Source: CAVSWN01 sp046728115
Lineage (GTDB): Bacteria; Acidobacteriota; Vicinamibacteria; Vicinamibacterales; CAVVIG01
Assembly: GCA_046728115.1 (NCBI GenBank)
Contig: JBKPDW010000088.1
Location: 1 to 33,342 of the forward strand
DNA: 33,342 nucleotides
Reading direction: 5' to 3'
Shown: in pieces, positions 15,277-23,520 of the stretch
Layout: each line of letters begins with the position of its first letter
Position numbering within the stretch: position 1 is the first letter of the stretch
Notes under the pieces: model-generated
What the model saw: the letters and a program-made list of their open reading frames with translations, nothing else
Told to the model about the DNA's origin: nothing
Database searches by the model: none
Program-made: the position numbers and the translations under genes

Positions 15277-15732
15277 ATGACACTCGTACGTTGGGATCCA
15301 TTTCGAGAGTTCGCTCAGCTGCAGGATCGATTCAATCGCGCCTTCGGCGAGGCATACGGCCGCCATGGAAGCGATGAGGGGTTCCTGACCAGCGGCGCGT
15401 GGGTACCACCTGTGGATATCTATCAGAACGGCGAACACGAGCTCGTCCTGACCGCGGAACTGCCCGACATGACGCGTGAGGCCATCGACATCACGGTCGA
15501 CAAGGGCACGCTGACCATCAAAGGCGAGAAGAAGGTCGCCAGCGATGTGAAGGAGGACCAGTTCCATCGCGTCGAACGGCGCTACGGCACGTTCAGTCGG
15601 CAGTTCTCGCTGCCGCAAACTGTCGATCCCGCGAAAGTGGCGGCGGAGTACAAAAACGGGCTCCTCACCGTGCGGCTCCCGCTGCGCGAGGAAGCCAAGC
15701 CGCGCGCGATCAAGGTGGACGTCGCCGCGTAA
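15277..15732 (+). CDS. Small heat-shock protein (Hsp20), copy B
   Basis: The protein has 151 residues. The N-terminus TLVRWDPFREFAQLQDRFNR is the typical Hsp20 opening. The alpha-crystallin domain follows from about 44 (PPVDIYQNGEHELVLTAELP) through GTLTIKGEKK, FHRVERRYGTFSRQFSLP and NGLLTVRLPLREEAKPRAIKV, which contains the G-L motif. A strong GGAGG precedes the ATG by 7-8 bases. It is almost certainly co-transcribed with dnaK and followed by an intrinsic terminator. This copy is a canonical class member, whereas copy A at 12727 is more divergent. Confidence 0.96.
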   Translation: MTLVRWDPFREFAQLQDRFNRAFGEAYGRHGSDEGFLTSGAWVPPVDIYQNGEHELVLTAELPDMTREAIDITVDKGTLTIKGEKKVASDVKEDQFHRVERRYGTFSRQFSLPQTVDPAKVAAEYKNGLLTVRLPLREEAKPRAIKVDVAA

Positions 15733-15740
15733 TGGACGAT

Positions 15741-15774
15741 GGGCAGGAGGGGCACCCCTTCCTGCCCTTTGATT
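15741..15774 (+). terminator. Intrinsic terminator after dnaK-hsp20
   Basis: GGGCAGGA (15741-15748) pairs with TCCTGCCC (15760-15767). A further GGG/CCC pair lies inside, with one bulged T, and TTTGATT follows. The position 8 bp after the hsp20 stop fits the end of the heat-shock unit. Confidence 0.65.
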
Positions 15775-15797
15775 CGCGTGTTACGCTCTATAGCCGA

Positions 15798-16070
15798 ATG
15801 GATGAGAGCATCCCAACCACCGAGGCACCGAATCCCGAAGCACCGCCGATTCCGAGCGAGCCGGCGCCTCCGATCAACAGCCGATTTCTATTCGTCGACG
15901 TCGCGGCGCTCCGCGCGAAACAATTGCGGCGTGGCGCGAGGCCGCGTCTGGGCCAGGAAATGCCCCAGGGGTTCCATAAGGCCGAGCGCGTGGCGATGGA
16001 GGAAGTGCGGAATGGGCTCGTGTACTACAACATTGCCCAGTCCACGCCGTCGGCGCCCACGCATGACTGA
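15798..16070 (+). CDS. rpoZ: RNA polymerase omega-like subunit
   Basis: The protein has 90 residues. The first 28 are rich in Pro, Glu and Ala. The rest follows the omega/Rpb6 pattern: SRFLFVDVAALRAKQLRRGA near 29-48, PRL, then ERVAMEEVRNGLVYY near 66-80. Omega binds the beta-prime subunit and aids polymerase assembly. The track of conserved Arg, Ala and Glu residues fits, but the protein is short and divergent and could be a second omega paralogue. An alternative ATG at 15732 overlaps the hsp20 stop, but that reading would run through the terminator hairpin, so 15798 is preferred. Two membrane-protein genes follow by 2-3 bp. Confidence 0.65.
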   Translation: MDESIPTTEAPNPEAPPIPSEPAPPINSRFLFVDVAALRAKQLRRGARPRLGQEMPQGFHKAERVAMEEVRNGLVYYNIAQSTPSAPTHD

Positions 16071-16072
16071 GC

Positions 16073-16360
16073 GTGGCCGGAGGACTGTTCATGGGTGACG
16101 CACTGCAGATTGCACTCGGCGCACTTCAAGGGCTGGCCTCGACCACGATATTCGTACTCGCCTTGTTCATCGGGTTCTGCGTATTGCTCGGGTTTACCAA
16201 GACCAAACGGACCGCCGGCGGACGTGCGCCGGTGATCAAGAGCCTGGACGAGCGGCTGTCGCACCGGCCGATGCATTACCTGGCGCCCACTGCACCACGC
16301 GGGCCGGCCGATCAGCTCAAAGCGCCGGAACTCGTTGAGGCGGCTGCACGTAGATCCTGA
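16073..16360 (+). CDS. Small single-span membrane protein of unknown function
   Basis: The protein has 95 residues (GTG start; ATG 16091 also possible). One transmembrane helix lies at about 21-42 (LASTTIFVLALFIGFCVLLGF), followed by a basic stop-transfer TKTKR and a polar cytoplasmic tail with PVIKSLDERLSHRPMHY. I do not recognise a family. It begins 2 bp after the omega-like gene and ends 3 bp before the next small membrane protein, so all three are likely one transcript. Confidence 0.6.
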   Translation: MAGGLFMGDALQIALGALQGLASTTIFVLALFIGFCVLLGFTKTKRTAGGRAPVIKSLDERLSHRPMHYLAPTAPRGPADQLKAPELVEAAARRS

Positions 16361-16363
16361 TAT

Positions 16364-16657
16364 ATGGTCCACCTCCTGACACTGCCGCTCCGATTGGCGT
16401 TCGCGCTGCTCGTCGGGATCGTGCTCCTGCCGTTCGCGCTGCTTGCGCTGCCGTTTCTCCTCTTGCGTTTCGTCATCAAGACCGTTGTGGCGTTGCTCGT
16501 CTTCCCGTTCGTGCTGGTGGCGGCCATCATCGGCATTCTCTTTGCGGTGCTTGCCGTATCGATGGTGATGCTCATTCCGTTGCTGCCGATCGCGTTCATC
16601 GGGCTCTGCGTGTGGGCGCTCGTGAAGGTCGCTTCCCGCCCGGCCGTCAGTTTGTAG
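16364..16657 (+). CDS. Very hydrophobic small membrane protein of unknown function
   Basis: The protein has 97 residues. Nearly the whole chain is apolar, consistent with three membrane segments at about 7-32, 37-60 and 62-88, broken by RFVIK and by Pro residues. No polar catalytic or binding motif is visible. It forms the end of a three-gene run with the omega-like gene. The stop lies 43 bp from the convergent kinase gene. No family recognised. Confidence 0.55.
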   Translation: MVHLLTLPLRLAFALLVGIVLLPFALLALPFLLLRFVIKTVVALLVFPFVLVAAIIGILFAVLAVSMVMLIPLLPIAFIGLCVWALVKVASRPAVSL

Positions 16658-16700
16658 CGATCGTTCTCTGACTCTGAAGATCCTCTAACAAAACCCTGAT

Positions 16701-19334
16701 TTAGCGCCTCTTTGGCAATAATGCGGGCCAATTGAGCACCACGGTCATGGGCGTGGAGGTCTCTGGCTCGACGAGCGCCGGCAGCAGAAAGCGGCCGTCC
16801 TCGCTCACCTCGATGCTCACATTGCTGCTGTTGGTCCGGAGGCGGGCGTCGAATAGTGCCTTGGGTACGCCAAATTGGATCGGGGCGCCCGGCTTGATGT
16901 CCACGGCCATGATCTTACCGTCCGTGCCGTAGTAGTACATCTCGCGACCATCATGGCTCCACACCGGCGCTTGCCCTCCGTCAGTCGAGATTTGCCATTT
17001 CGCGCCTGGCTGCGGGAAGCTGACGACGTAGATTTCGTTGCGTTTCGACTCATTCGACCTGTAAGCCAACCATCGGCCGTTCGGAGATAGCCGGGGTTGC
17101 GTTTCCTCGAATTCGGTCTGCACGTACGGGAACGGCTTACGGTCTCCAAACAAGGGAAGCACCCAAATGTCATTGTTCTCCCGTGTGACCGTGAACAAGA
17201 AACGGCCGTCACGAGAGGCGTCCATGGCCTGTTTGGCGGCGGCTTCCACTACTTCCTCAGGTCCCGTGTTATTTGCAGCCTTCTGATAGACCTTGTCGCC
17301 GCGGCCATAAAAGATGTGCGTGCCATCTCCCGACCAGATTGGACTACCAATAATTCTGTCGGTGGTCCACCGCGATTCGACGCCGCGTGCCAGGTCTCGT
17401 GTCCACAGAAAGTAGCGACCCACCTGGACGTCCCGGCGCGTAAATGCGACGCGCGTCCCATCCGGGGAGAGGGAAAACGGCCCCAGTTCAGCGGGCGCGC
17501 CCGCCGTATCGAGCCTTTTTCCTGAACGGTCGAACCAGGTGAGCTGGACGGCGGCTGACTCGCGACCCGACGTGTACAACAGAACGCCGTTCTGGGAGGC
17601 CGAAAAGTAGCCCACGACAACACCCACCCCAGCGTTCTGAGCATCGACCTCCTTCGCCACCGGCACGGCGTCTCCAGTAGTTTCGAGCTTGCCGGCGTCG
17701 AAGGGTTGAGCGACGAGCGTCCCGCCCCGAACAAATTGCAAGAACCCAGGTGCCACGTAGATTGTCCGAGTGCTCTCGGGGATCAGCTGCTTGCGGGTTT
17801 GGGAAGCGAGATCTGCCACATACACCCCGCTCTTCTGCGGGTCAGCGGCAATAGCAACGTACAGGAAGTGGTGGGCATCCGGAAGGAACCAGGGTGCAAA
17901 GTGCCCAGTCTCGTGACGCGTCGCGTCGAGATGGGTGAGCGCCTTCGGCGAACCGCCGGCCGCTGAAACGCGAAACAGAGGTGAGGTGATCCGGCCAAAG
18001 ACGATGACGTCGTCCTTATTCCACGAACCAGTGAAGGGACCAGCCCCAGGGAATTGCGGATCGCTCTTGCCTGTTGTCTCTCGCGCATCCGCGATGGTTA
18101 CTACCGCGCCGCCCGTGACGTCGAATTTTTTGAGCTTCCCTTCGGCGAAGAAACCCAGGCGTCGGCTGTCGGGGGCCCAAAAGGGCATCCCAGACGCTCC
18201 GTCGGCAGCCAGTATCTGCGGGACGGGGTTGTCCAGATCGCGCACCCAGACCTCACCTTTTCCGTTCACGACGCCAAAAAATGCGACGCGCCGTCCGTCC
18301 GGTGAAATCGCAGTTGAAGGAGGCCTCCCGGGTTCGAACGTTTCCTTGGGCAGCGGAAAGAACAGCTTGGCGACGGGCGGCGACTCTTCACTGAAATGGC
18401 TCCAAGTCACGAGGGCAAGTGCAACAGAGATCATGGCCAGCACGGTTGCGAGGAGAGGCCAACCAAGCCTCGACCGCACCGGAGCGGGCTGCCGATCCGG
18501 TGCAGGCTCCAGCAGCCGGCTCGCATCCCCGATGTCGCGCAGCCGCCGCTTCGGATCCTTCTGCAAACACGCCGCGAGCAGCCGCCGCACCTTCGCCGGC
18601 ACTCTTTCCAGATCCGGCTCCTTGGTGAGAACCTGAGCGAGCGTCTCGGCGACGTCTTCACCTGTGAACATCCGCTCGCCCGTCAGCAACTCGTACAGCA
18701 TCACGGCCCACGACCAGATATCGGCGCGCTTGTCGACGCGCTTGCCCTTGGCCTGCTCCGGCGCCATATACGCTGCAGTGCCCAGGATCACTCCTGCCAC
18801 GGTTGGGCCTACCGTCAAGGTGGGCGAGTCCGTAGTACTGACTTCGCTTGATACGTCGCTGGACTCAGGGCTGAACGCCTTCGCCAATCCGAAATCCAGC
18901 AGCTTCACAACGTTGCCTGAGGGGCCATCCGGCGTGACTTTCACATTGGCGGGCTTCAGGTCACGATGTACGACGCCCTTTTCGTGCGCATACTCCAGCG
19001 CATCCGCGATCTGCGCCGCGATCCGCCAAGCGTCTTCGAACGCCATGGGGCCCTTCGGCGATTCGCCCTCGACCAACTCCATGACGATCGCGCTGTCTTC
19101 CATGCCGTAGATGTGCGCGATGTTGGGATGATTCAGTGACGCGAGAACCTCGGCCTCGCGCCGAAAACGCGCCATGCGGTCGGCATTGCCCGCGAAAGCT
19201 TCCGGCAACACCTTCAGCGCCACGTCGCGTTTCAGCTTGGTGTCGCGAGCGCGATAGACTTCGCCCATCCCGCCGGCCCCTATTGCCGCAAGGATCTCGT
19301 ATGGGCCAAGTCGAGCGCCGACAACCAGAGGCAT
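16701..19334 (-). CDS. Membrane serine/threonine protein kinase with WD40-like beta-propeller sensor
   Basis: The protein has 877 residues. The N-terminal Hanks-type kinase runs about 11-275: glycine loop IGAGGMGEVYRA (18-29), Lys41, HRDLKPAN (123-130), DFG (147-149), GTAAYMAPEQ (185-194) and DIWSWAVMLYELLTG. All catalytic residues are present. A Pro-rich linker leads to one membrane helix (about 291-311). The outer part (about 325-877) is a TolB/PD40-type beta-propeller with repeated SPDGRRVAF, SPDGTRVAF and SPNGRWLAYRS blades. Such kinases are abundant in Acidobacteriota. The propeller probably senses an extracytoplasmic ligand; this is inferred. The gene stands alone, with 261 bp upstream containing a short heptamer array and no other gene. 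Confidence 0.95.
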   Translation of the reverse strand: MPLVVGARLGPYEILAAIGAGGMGEVYRARDTKLKRDVALKVLPEAFAGNADRMARFRREAEVLASLNHPNIAHIYGMEDSAIVMELVEGESPKGPMAFEDAWRIAAQIADALEYAHEKGVVHRDLKPANVKVTPDGPSGNVVKLLDFGLAKAFSPESSDVSSEVSTTDSPTLTVGPTVAGVILGTAAYMAPEQAKGKRVDKRADIWSWAVMLYELLTGERMFTGEDVAETLAQVLTKEPDLERVPAKVRRLLAACLQKDPKRRLRDIGDASRLLEPAPDRQPAPVRSRLGWPLLATVLAMISVALALVTWSHFSEESPPVAKLFFPLPKETFEPGRPPSTAISPDGRRVAFFGVVNGKGEVWVRDLDNPVPQILAADGASGMPFWAPDSRRLGFFAEGKLKKFDVTGGAVVTIADARETTGKSDPQFPGAGPFTGSWNKDDVIVFGRITSPLFRVSAAGGSPKALTHLDATRHETGHFAPWFLPDAHHFLYVAIAADPQKSGVYVADLASQTRKQLIPESTRTIYVAPGFLQFVRGGTLVAQPFDAGKLETTGDAVPVAKEVDAQNAGVGVVVGYFSASQNGVLLYTSGRESAAVQLTWFDRSGKRLDTAGAPAELGPFSLSPDGTRVAFTRRDVQVGRYFLWTRDLARGVESRWTTDRIIGSPIWSGDGTHIFYGRGDKVYQKAANNTGPEEVVEAAAKQAMDASRDGRFLFTVTRENNDIWVLPLFGDRKPFPYVQTEFEETQPRLSPNGRWLAYRSNESKRNEIYVVSFPQPGAKWQISTDGGQAPVWSHDGREMYYYGTDGKIMAVDIKPGAPIQFGVPKALFDARLRTNSSNVSIEVSEDGRFLLPALVEPETSTPMTVVLNWPALLPKRR

Positions 19335-19563
19335 GCAAGAGCCCCAGATGAGCGGGACGCGCTCATTGTAGTAGGCACAACCCTACCGAGAAAGCGCGAC
19401 GCCGATCCGCCGCTAACCAGGTGTCAACATCGTCCGCAAGCGATGCCAGCAGATCAGCGCGCACTCCAGCGAGAGGAAGACATCGTGAATTTCCTGCCCG
19501 CTTGTCGCAGCGAATGCGCAGGCACGGGATGCCGCTGCGAAGGACAAAGACGAGCCGCTCCAA

Positions 19564-19591
19564 CTCTGAACTCTGAAATCTGAACTCTGAA
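19564..19591. repeat. Short heptamer array behind the ATP-grasp gene
   Basis: CTCTGAA, CTCTGAA, ATCTGAA and CTCTGAA follow in exact 7-bp phase, ending 4 bp before the ATP-grasp stop codon. The unit differs from those at 7254 and 25863, but the length and phase are the same. Confidence 0.8.
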
Positions 19592-19595
19592 CTGA

Positions 19596-20624
19596 TCAGG
19601 CTACGCTTTCCGGCTGCCACCGCAGCCCGAGATTGATAATCCGCTGGAGAACCGCCTCGTAACCCAGCCCTGTTTTTTCGGCCGACGCCGCGAAATCTTC
19701 GCCTTTCGCAATCTGGGGATTGGGATTGGCCTCGAGCACCCACACGTTTCCGGCTTCATCGAGCCGCAGGTCGATCCGCGCGTAGCCGCTCAGCTCGAGC
19801 GCTCGGAACGCGCGTTTGCAGATGTGTTGGATCCCCTCGGCTTGCGTCGGCGTCAGATCGCGGGCGGGACCGCTGTCAATCCCATATTTCTTTTGATACT
19901 TCACGCTCCATTTCACGCGGTCTGTCGCGATGCGCCGGGCGCCGTCAGGCATGCTCGTAAAGAACAGCTCCCAGACCGGCAGAGCCTGCAGCACGTGGTT
20001 GCCGATGATGCCGACGTAGATCTCGCGACCCTCGATATACCGCTCGATGATGGCGGCGGTTCTGATGCTCTCGTGGATGAACGCGACCCGTTCCTCCAGT
20101 TTCTCGTCGCTATCGACGACAGACGCTTGCGATATGCCGATTGAAGCTTCCTGGGTCAATGATTTCACGATGAGCGGGAAGGGCAGCCGCTTGGGGCGCC
20201 GCACCGGCCGTCCGATTCGTACCACGTCGAATTCCGGAACGGGAATGCGATGGTACGCGAGGAGCTTTTTCGACAGCGATTTGTCACGCGCCAGGACGAG
20301 GCCGCGCGGGTTGCATCCGGTATAGGCGAGCTTCAAGAGCTCGAGGTGCGACACGACGTTTTGATCGAAGATGACGATGTCGTCGAAACCTTCCAGAAGA
20401 TTGAAGGCAATCTGCGGTTTCCACTGCTCCGATGCGCGGCGAATGTCGCCGAGGTCGTCGTGCACGCCCAGCACCCGCACGTCGTGGCCCATCCCGGTCA
20501 GCGTCGAAACGACGTCGTACTCCGTGCGCCATGGCACAGCCGTGATGTCGGTGCCTTCTTCGATCGCGGTCGGCGGGATCAGGTGGCGATGCACCAGGGC
20601 GAGCACGCGCAGCTTGACGCTCAT
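19596..20624 (-). CDS. ATP-grasp ligase related to D-Ala-D-Ala ligase
   Basis: The protein has 342 residues. The fold order matches Ddl: an N-terminal domain with FNLLEGF (74-80) and YTGCNP (101-106), and a central ATP-binding region with DKSLSKK (114-120), LIVKSLTQEASIGIS (151-165) and ERYIEGRE (194-201). The metal-binding end follows with RIDLRLDE (283-290) and LEANPNP (297-303). True Ddl enzymes join two D-Ala residues for peptidoglycan; this one has a different N-terminus and lies outside any cell-wall cluster. A peptide or amino-acid ligase of another specificity is therefore more likely. Its ATG overlaps the stop of the metallopeptidase gene by ATGA, so the two products are made together. 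Substrate unknown. Confidence 0.85.
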   Translation of the reverse strand: MSVKLRVLALVHRHLIPPTAIEEGTDITAVPWRTEYDVVSTLTGMGHDVRVLGVHDDLGDIRRASEQWKPQIAFNLLEGFDDIVIFDQNVVSHLELLKLAYTGCNPRGLVLARDKSLSKKLLAYHRIPVPEFDVVRIGRPVRRPKRLPFPLIVKSLTQEASIGISQASVVDSDEKLEERVAFIHESIRTAAIIERYIEGREIYVGIIGNHVLQALPVWELFFTSMPDGARRIATDRVKWSVKYQKKYGIDSGPARDLTPTQAEGIQHICKRAFRALELSGYARIDLRLDEAGNVWVLEANPNPQIAKGEDFAASAEKTGLGYEAVLQRIINLGLRWQPESVA

Positions 20625-21670
20625 AACGCCACCCGGTGCCGTCCGCTGTGCAGATAGTTCATCGTCTGCACGGTGAGGAACACCATGAAGTCCACTTTCG
20701 TCGCGTCCTCCGAGTCGATGAGGCGCAGGTTCTGCTCGCGGCAGCGTTCGATAATCTTCTCCAGGAGCTGATCGATTGTGTACTGGTAACTGTCGGTGAA
20801 GCTCGCGACCGTGCCGCGCACTTCCTTGCGGAGGCGGCGGAGGAAGCGCGCGGCGTGCGGATTCTTCGCGAACTGCGGGGCGTCGGAGAAGAGCCGTCGC
20901 AGGTCGCTCTCGTAGAAATCAGGATGATCCAGCCCGTAGTGCTCGCGCTTCCTCAGATAGTGTTCCCGAAGTGTCTTTTTCAGCCGTCTCAGCGGATCGA
21001 CCTCACGCTTCGACTTGACGGCGGGCCGGACGCGCGCGAGCTCACGCATCACACGGTCCACGTATTCCAGCTTGCGCTGTGCCGGCCAGCCGCCGTACCG
21101 CGTGGCCCAGAGCGATTGCGGATCCAGCCAGACCGCGAATGTTTCGGCGAAGTCCTCGTCGGGATGGCTCTGCGCGTACCAGTGATCGAGGTGCTGGACG
21201 AAGCTCTTGCTGTAGGGTTTCGGCGTGTAGTACTCCGGGTATTCGGTATTCGGGTTCCCGAACAGAGCGCGGCGTTTGGGACGGCGCCGCAGGCGATACG
21301 CGTTGTCGATCGCGTGTCCGGCCTCATGGCGGAGGATCCGCAGACACGATTCCGGATCCCCCCCTTCCACCTCGAGCATCTGCGCAAGTTCGAGTCTGGC
21401 CAGCCGCGGGTGCGCGAGATAGAACGGGATCGCGATCCCCGGAACGCCGTCCGGCGTAAACCACTCGTCCGACAGCCAGTAGTGCGGACGGAACGTGAGG
21501 CCGCGCGCCTCGAGTTCCGCGTTCAGCTGCGCGATGCGGGGTTCGAGATCGGTGCCCGCAATCATGAGACCGAGATCGCACATCCGAAGTTCGAGCAACT
21601 GCTCGTCGTTGAGCGCGGCCCACGCGGCGCTTTTCAGCGGCTCGCGATCGGCGGCGTCTGTATCGACCAT
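20621..21670 (-). CDS. Putative zinc-binding metallopeptidase (HEAGH type)
   Basis: The protein has 349 residues and no export signal, so it is probably cytoplasmic. The zinc site is HEAGH (115-119), with a likely third ligand in DEDFAETFAVWL (171-182, E176 the best candidate). Conserved-looking blocks include CDLGLMIAGT (31-40), FRPHYWLSDEWFTPDGVPG in two parts near 60-78, IPFYLAHPRL (81-90) and LDHWYAQSHP (161-170). It resembles the family annotated as putative zinc-binding metallopeptidase, known from many phyla with no defined substrate. The start at 21670 overlaps gatA by 37 bp and the stop overlaps the ATP-grasp start. A peptidase and a ligase made together suggest making and trimming, or recycling, of one peptide product. 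Confidence 0.85.
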   Translation of the reverse strand: MVDTDAADREPLKSAAWAALNDEQLLELRMCDLGLMIAGTDLEPRIAQLNAELEARGLTFRPHYWLSDEWFTPDGVPGIAIPFYLAHPRLARLELAQMLEVEGGDPESCLRILRHEAGHAIDNAYRLRRRPKRRALFGNPNTEYPEYYTPKPYSKSFVQHLDHWYAQSHPDEDFAETFAVWLDPQSLWATRYGGWPAQRKLEYVDRVMRELARVRPAVKSKREVDPLRRLKKTLREHYLRKREHYGLDHPDFYESDLRRLFSDAPQFAKNPHAARFLRRLRKEVRGTVASFTDSYQYTIDQLLEKIIERCREQNLRLIDSEDATKVDFMVFLTVQTMNYLHSGRHRVAL

Positions 21671-23130
21671 TCGGTGTCGCGTTCGTAGGCTTCGGCGACA
21701 CGAAACAGCGTCGCCTCGTCGAATCGCCGCCCGGTCAGCTGCAGGCCGATGGGCAGGCGGTCCGTGCTGAATCCGCAGGGCACGCTGATGGCGGGCAGAC
21801 CCGCGAGGTTGGCGCTGACCGTGAAAATGTCGGCGAGATACATCTGCAGCGGGTCTGTGGTCCGTTCGCCGATCGCAAACGCCGGCGTGGGGCTGGTCGG
21901 CATCGCGACCACGTCGACGTGGTCGAAGGCGCGATCGTAGTCGCGCAGAATCAGTGTCCGCACCTGCTGCGCCTTGAGATAGTACGCGTCGTAGTACCCG
22001 GCGCTCAGGACGTACGTGCCGAGCATGATCCGGCGCTTGACCTCGGCACCAAGTCCCTGCGCGCGCGTCCGCGCGTACATCTGCCGAATGGTGTCACCGG
22101 CATGGGATCCGGCGTCGGGCGGGGCGCCAGTCGCGCGGAATCCATAACGCACGCCATCGTACCGCGCGAGATTCGAACTGGCTTCAGCGGTCGCGATCAG
22201 GTAGTAGACCGCGATCGCGTGTTGCGCGTGCGGCAATTCAATGTCGACGAGCGAGGCACCCCGTGCGCGGAGGACCTCGAGCGCGGCGTGAATGGCAGGC
22301 CCGACGTCGGGATGCACTCCCTCCAGCAGCAGACGCGGGACGCCGATCCGCGTGCCGCGCACGTCGCCGGTGATCGCACTCGCGTAATCCGGCACCGCTT
22401 CGGGCGCGCTGGTCGCATCGGCCGGATCCGGTCCTGCGATGATGCCGAGCGCGATGGCTGCATCAGTCACGGTTCGGGTCAGCGGGCCAATCTGATCGAG
22501 GGACGATCCGAAGGCGAGCAGCCCGTATCGCGAGACTCGGCCGTAGGTCGGTTTCAGCCCGACGACACCGCACAGCGCCGCGGGCTGCCGCACCGATCCG
22601 CCGGTGTCCGAGCCGAGCGCGAGTGGGACGATGCCGGCGGCGACCGCCGCGGCCGAGCCGCCGCTCGATCCCCCTGGAATGCGGTCGAGCGCCCACGGAT
22701 TGTGAACGGGTCCGAACGCCGAATTCTCGTTCGACGAGCCCATCGCGAACTCGTCGCAGTTGGTCTTCCCGACGATGACCGCGCCGGCCGCTTCGAGCCG
22801 CGACACAGCGGTCGCATCGTACGGTGGCACGTACGCGTCGAGGATGCGTGACGATGCGGTCGTGCGGAGGCCGCGCGTGCAGAGGTTGTCCTTGAGCGCC
22901 ACCGGTACGCCGAGCAGCGGGGCGTCGCGCCAGCGATCGCGATGCTCGTCGATCTCTCGCGCGCGAGCCAGCGCGCGCTCAGCCGCAACGGTGATAAATG
23001 CATGAAGGCTCGGATCGAGCGCGTCGAGACGCGCCAGCGCGTCGCCGCATACGTCCACCGCGGACTTTTCGCGCGATCGGATCGCATCGCGCAGATCGCG
23101 AACCGTTCGCTCGATGGCGATTCGGGTCAT
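21634..23130 (-). CDS. gatA: Aspartyl/glutamyl-tRNA amidotransferase subunit A
   Basis: The protein has 498 residues. It shows the amidase-signature features in order: VALKDNLCTRG with the catalytic Lys near residue 76, GGSSGGSAAAVA with the cis-Ser, and GSDTGGSVRQPA with the nucleophilic Ser. KPTYGRVSRYGL and the C-terminal PAISVPCGF and PIGLQLTGRRFDE follow. GatA releases ammonia from glutamine for GatB, which is not in this window. The ATG overlaps the gatC stop (ATGA). The 3' end overlaps the metallopeptidase start by 37 bp, tying the pair behind it to this operon. Confidence 0.96.
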   Translation of the reverse strand: MTRIAIERTVRDLRDAIRSREKSAVDVCGDALARLDALDPSLHAFITVAAERALARAREIDEHRDRWRDAPLLGVPVALKDNLCTRGLRTTASSRILDAYVPPYDATAVSRLEAAGAVIVGKTNCDEFAMGSSNENSAFGPVHNPWALDRIPGGSSGGSAAAVAAGIVPLALGSDTGGSVRQPAALCGVVGLKPTYGRVSRYGLLAFGSSLDQIGPLTRTVTDAAIALGIIAGPDPADATSAPEAVPDYASAITGDVRGTRIGVPRLLLEGVHPDVGPAIHAALEVLRARGASLVDIELPHAQHAIAVYYLIATAEASSNLARYDGVRYGFRATGAPPDAGSHAGDTIRQMYARTRAQGLGAEVKRRIMLGTYVLSAGYYDAYYLKAQQVRTLILRDYDRAFDHVDVVAMPTSPTPAFAIGERTTDPLQMYLADIFTVSANLAGLPAISVPCGFSTDRLPIGLQLTGRRFDEATLFRVAEAYERDTEWSIQTPPIASR

Positions 23131-23426
23131 CCGATGACCCGCGGTACCTTGAACAAGCCGACGTCCGGTGCGGCATCGGGCGCGTTCGCCAGCGCTGCGT
23201 CGCGGGGGAGCGACGGTCTCACCTCGTCGAGCCGGTCCGATTCGTGACGTGTGACGATGCTGGCCGTCGGCGGGACGCCCGTGGTGTCGATGCGCTGCAC
23301 TTCCTCGGCGTAGGAGAGCACGTCGGCGAGCTGTTTTGCGAACAAGTCCATTTCCGCGGCGTCGAGCTCCAGATGGGCCAGCGCCGCTATGGCCGCGACC
23401 TGTTCTATCGTGAATGCCGATGCCAT
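23127..23426 (-). CDS. gatC: Aspartyl/glutamyl-tRNA amidotransferase subunit C
   Basis: The protein has 99 residues. The N-terminus FTIEQVAAIAALAHLELDA and the middle FAKQLADVLSYAEEVQRIDT are typical GatC; the tail FKVPRVIG is the family's usual end. It bridges and stabilises GatA and GatB. The ATG at 23426 is preferred over the TTG at 23432 because TAGCAT lies exactly 6 bases upstream, the leaderless pattern seen elsewhere in this window. No Shine-Dalgarno sequence is present. Confidence 0.94.
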   Translation of the reverse strand: MASAFTIEQVAAIAALAHLELDAAEMDLFAKQLADVLSYAEEVQRIDTTGVPPTASIVTRHESDRLDEVRPSLPRDAALANAPDAAPDVGLFKVPRVIG

Positions 23427-23432
23427 GGGCAA

Positions 23433-23438
23433 ATGCTA
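23433..23438 (-). promoter_or_regulatory. TANNNT -10 element, leaderless geometry, for gatC
   Basis: TAGCAT on the minus strand is separated from the gatC ATG by TTGCCC, 6 bases. The expected transcript start coincides with the start codon. Inferred from spacing. Confidence 0.5.
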
Positions 23439-23453
23439 CCATGCTCATGAATG

Positions 23454-23511
23454 GCTAATCGCTGATCGCTGACGCATGTAATTGCTGATGGCTGGAGGCC
23501 ATCAGCCATGA
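23454..23511. repeat. Heptamer-like array with hairpin between gatC and the Memo-family gene
   Basis: GCTAATC, GCTGATC and GCTGACG run in 7-bp phase from 23454. After a 9-bp break, GCTGATG, GCTGGAG, GCCATCA and GCCATGA continue from 23484. Within the second part, GCTGATGGC (23484-23492) and GCCATCAGC (23498-23506) form a perfect 9-bp stem with a 5-nt loop. The array lies between two divergent genes and about 10 bp upstream of the start at 23521. Confidence 0.75.
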
Positions 23512-23520
23512 GCACCGGCC

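Noticed and set aside
19335..19563. Minus-strand frame between the kinase and the ATP-grasp gene, possibly a decayed gene
   Set aside because: A stretch such as LERLVFVLRSGIPCLRIRCDK looks faintly protein-like, but it has no start, no family motif and is interrupted. I could not support a pseudogene call. Apart from the heptamer array I see nothing else in this interval.
19596..20624. Calling the ATP-grasp gene ddl
   Set aside because: The fold matches, but the gene context (gatCA and a metallopeptidase) and N-terminal sequence do not fit a peptidoglycan D-Ala-D-Ala ligase; the substrate was left open.
20636..21688. 350-codon plus-strand frame opposite the metallopeptidase
   Set aside because: It mirrors the coding frame of the zinc peptidase, which has HEAGH and conserved blocks; the mirror has none.
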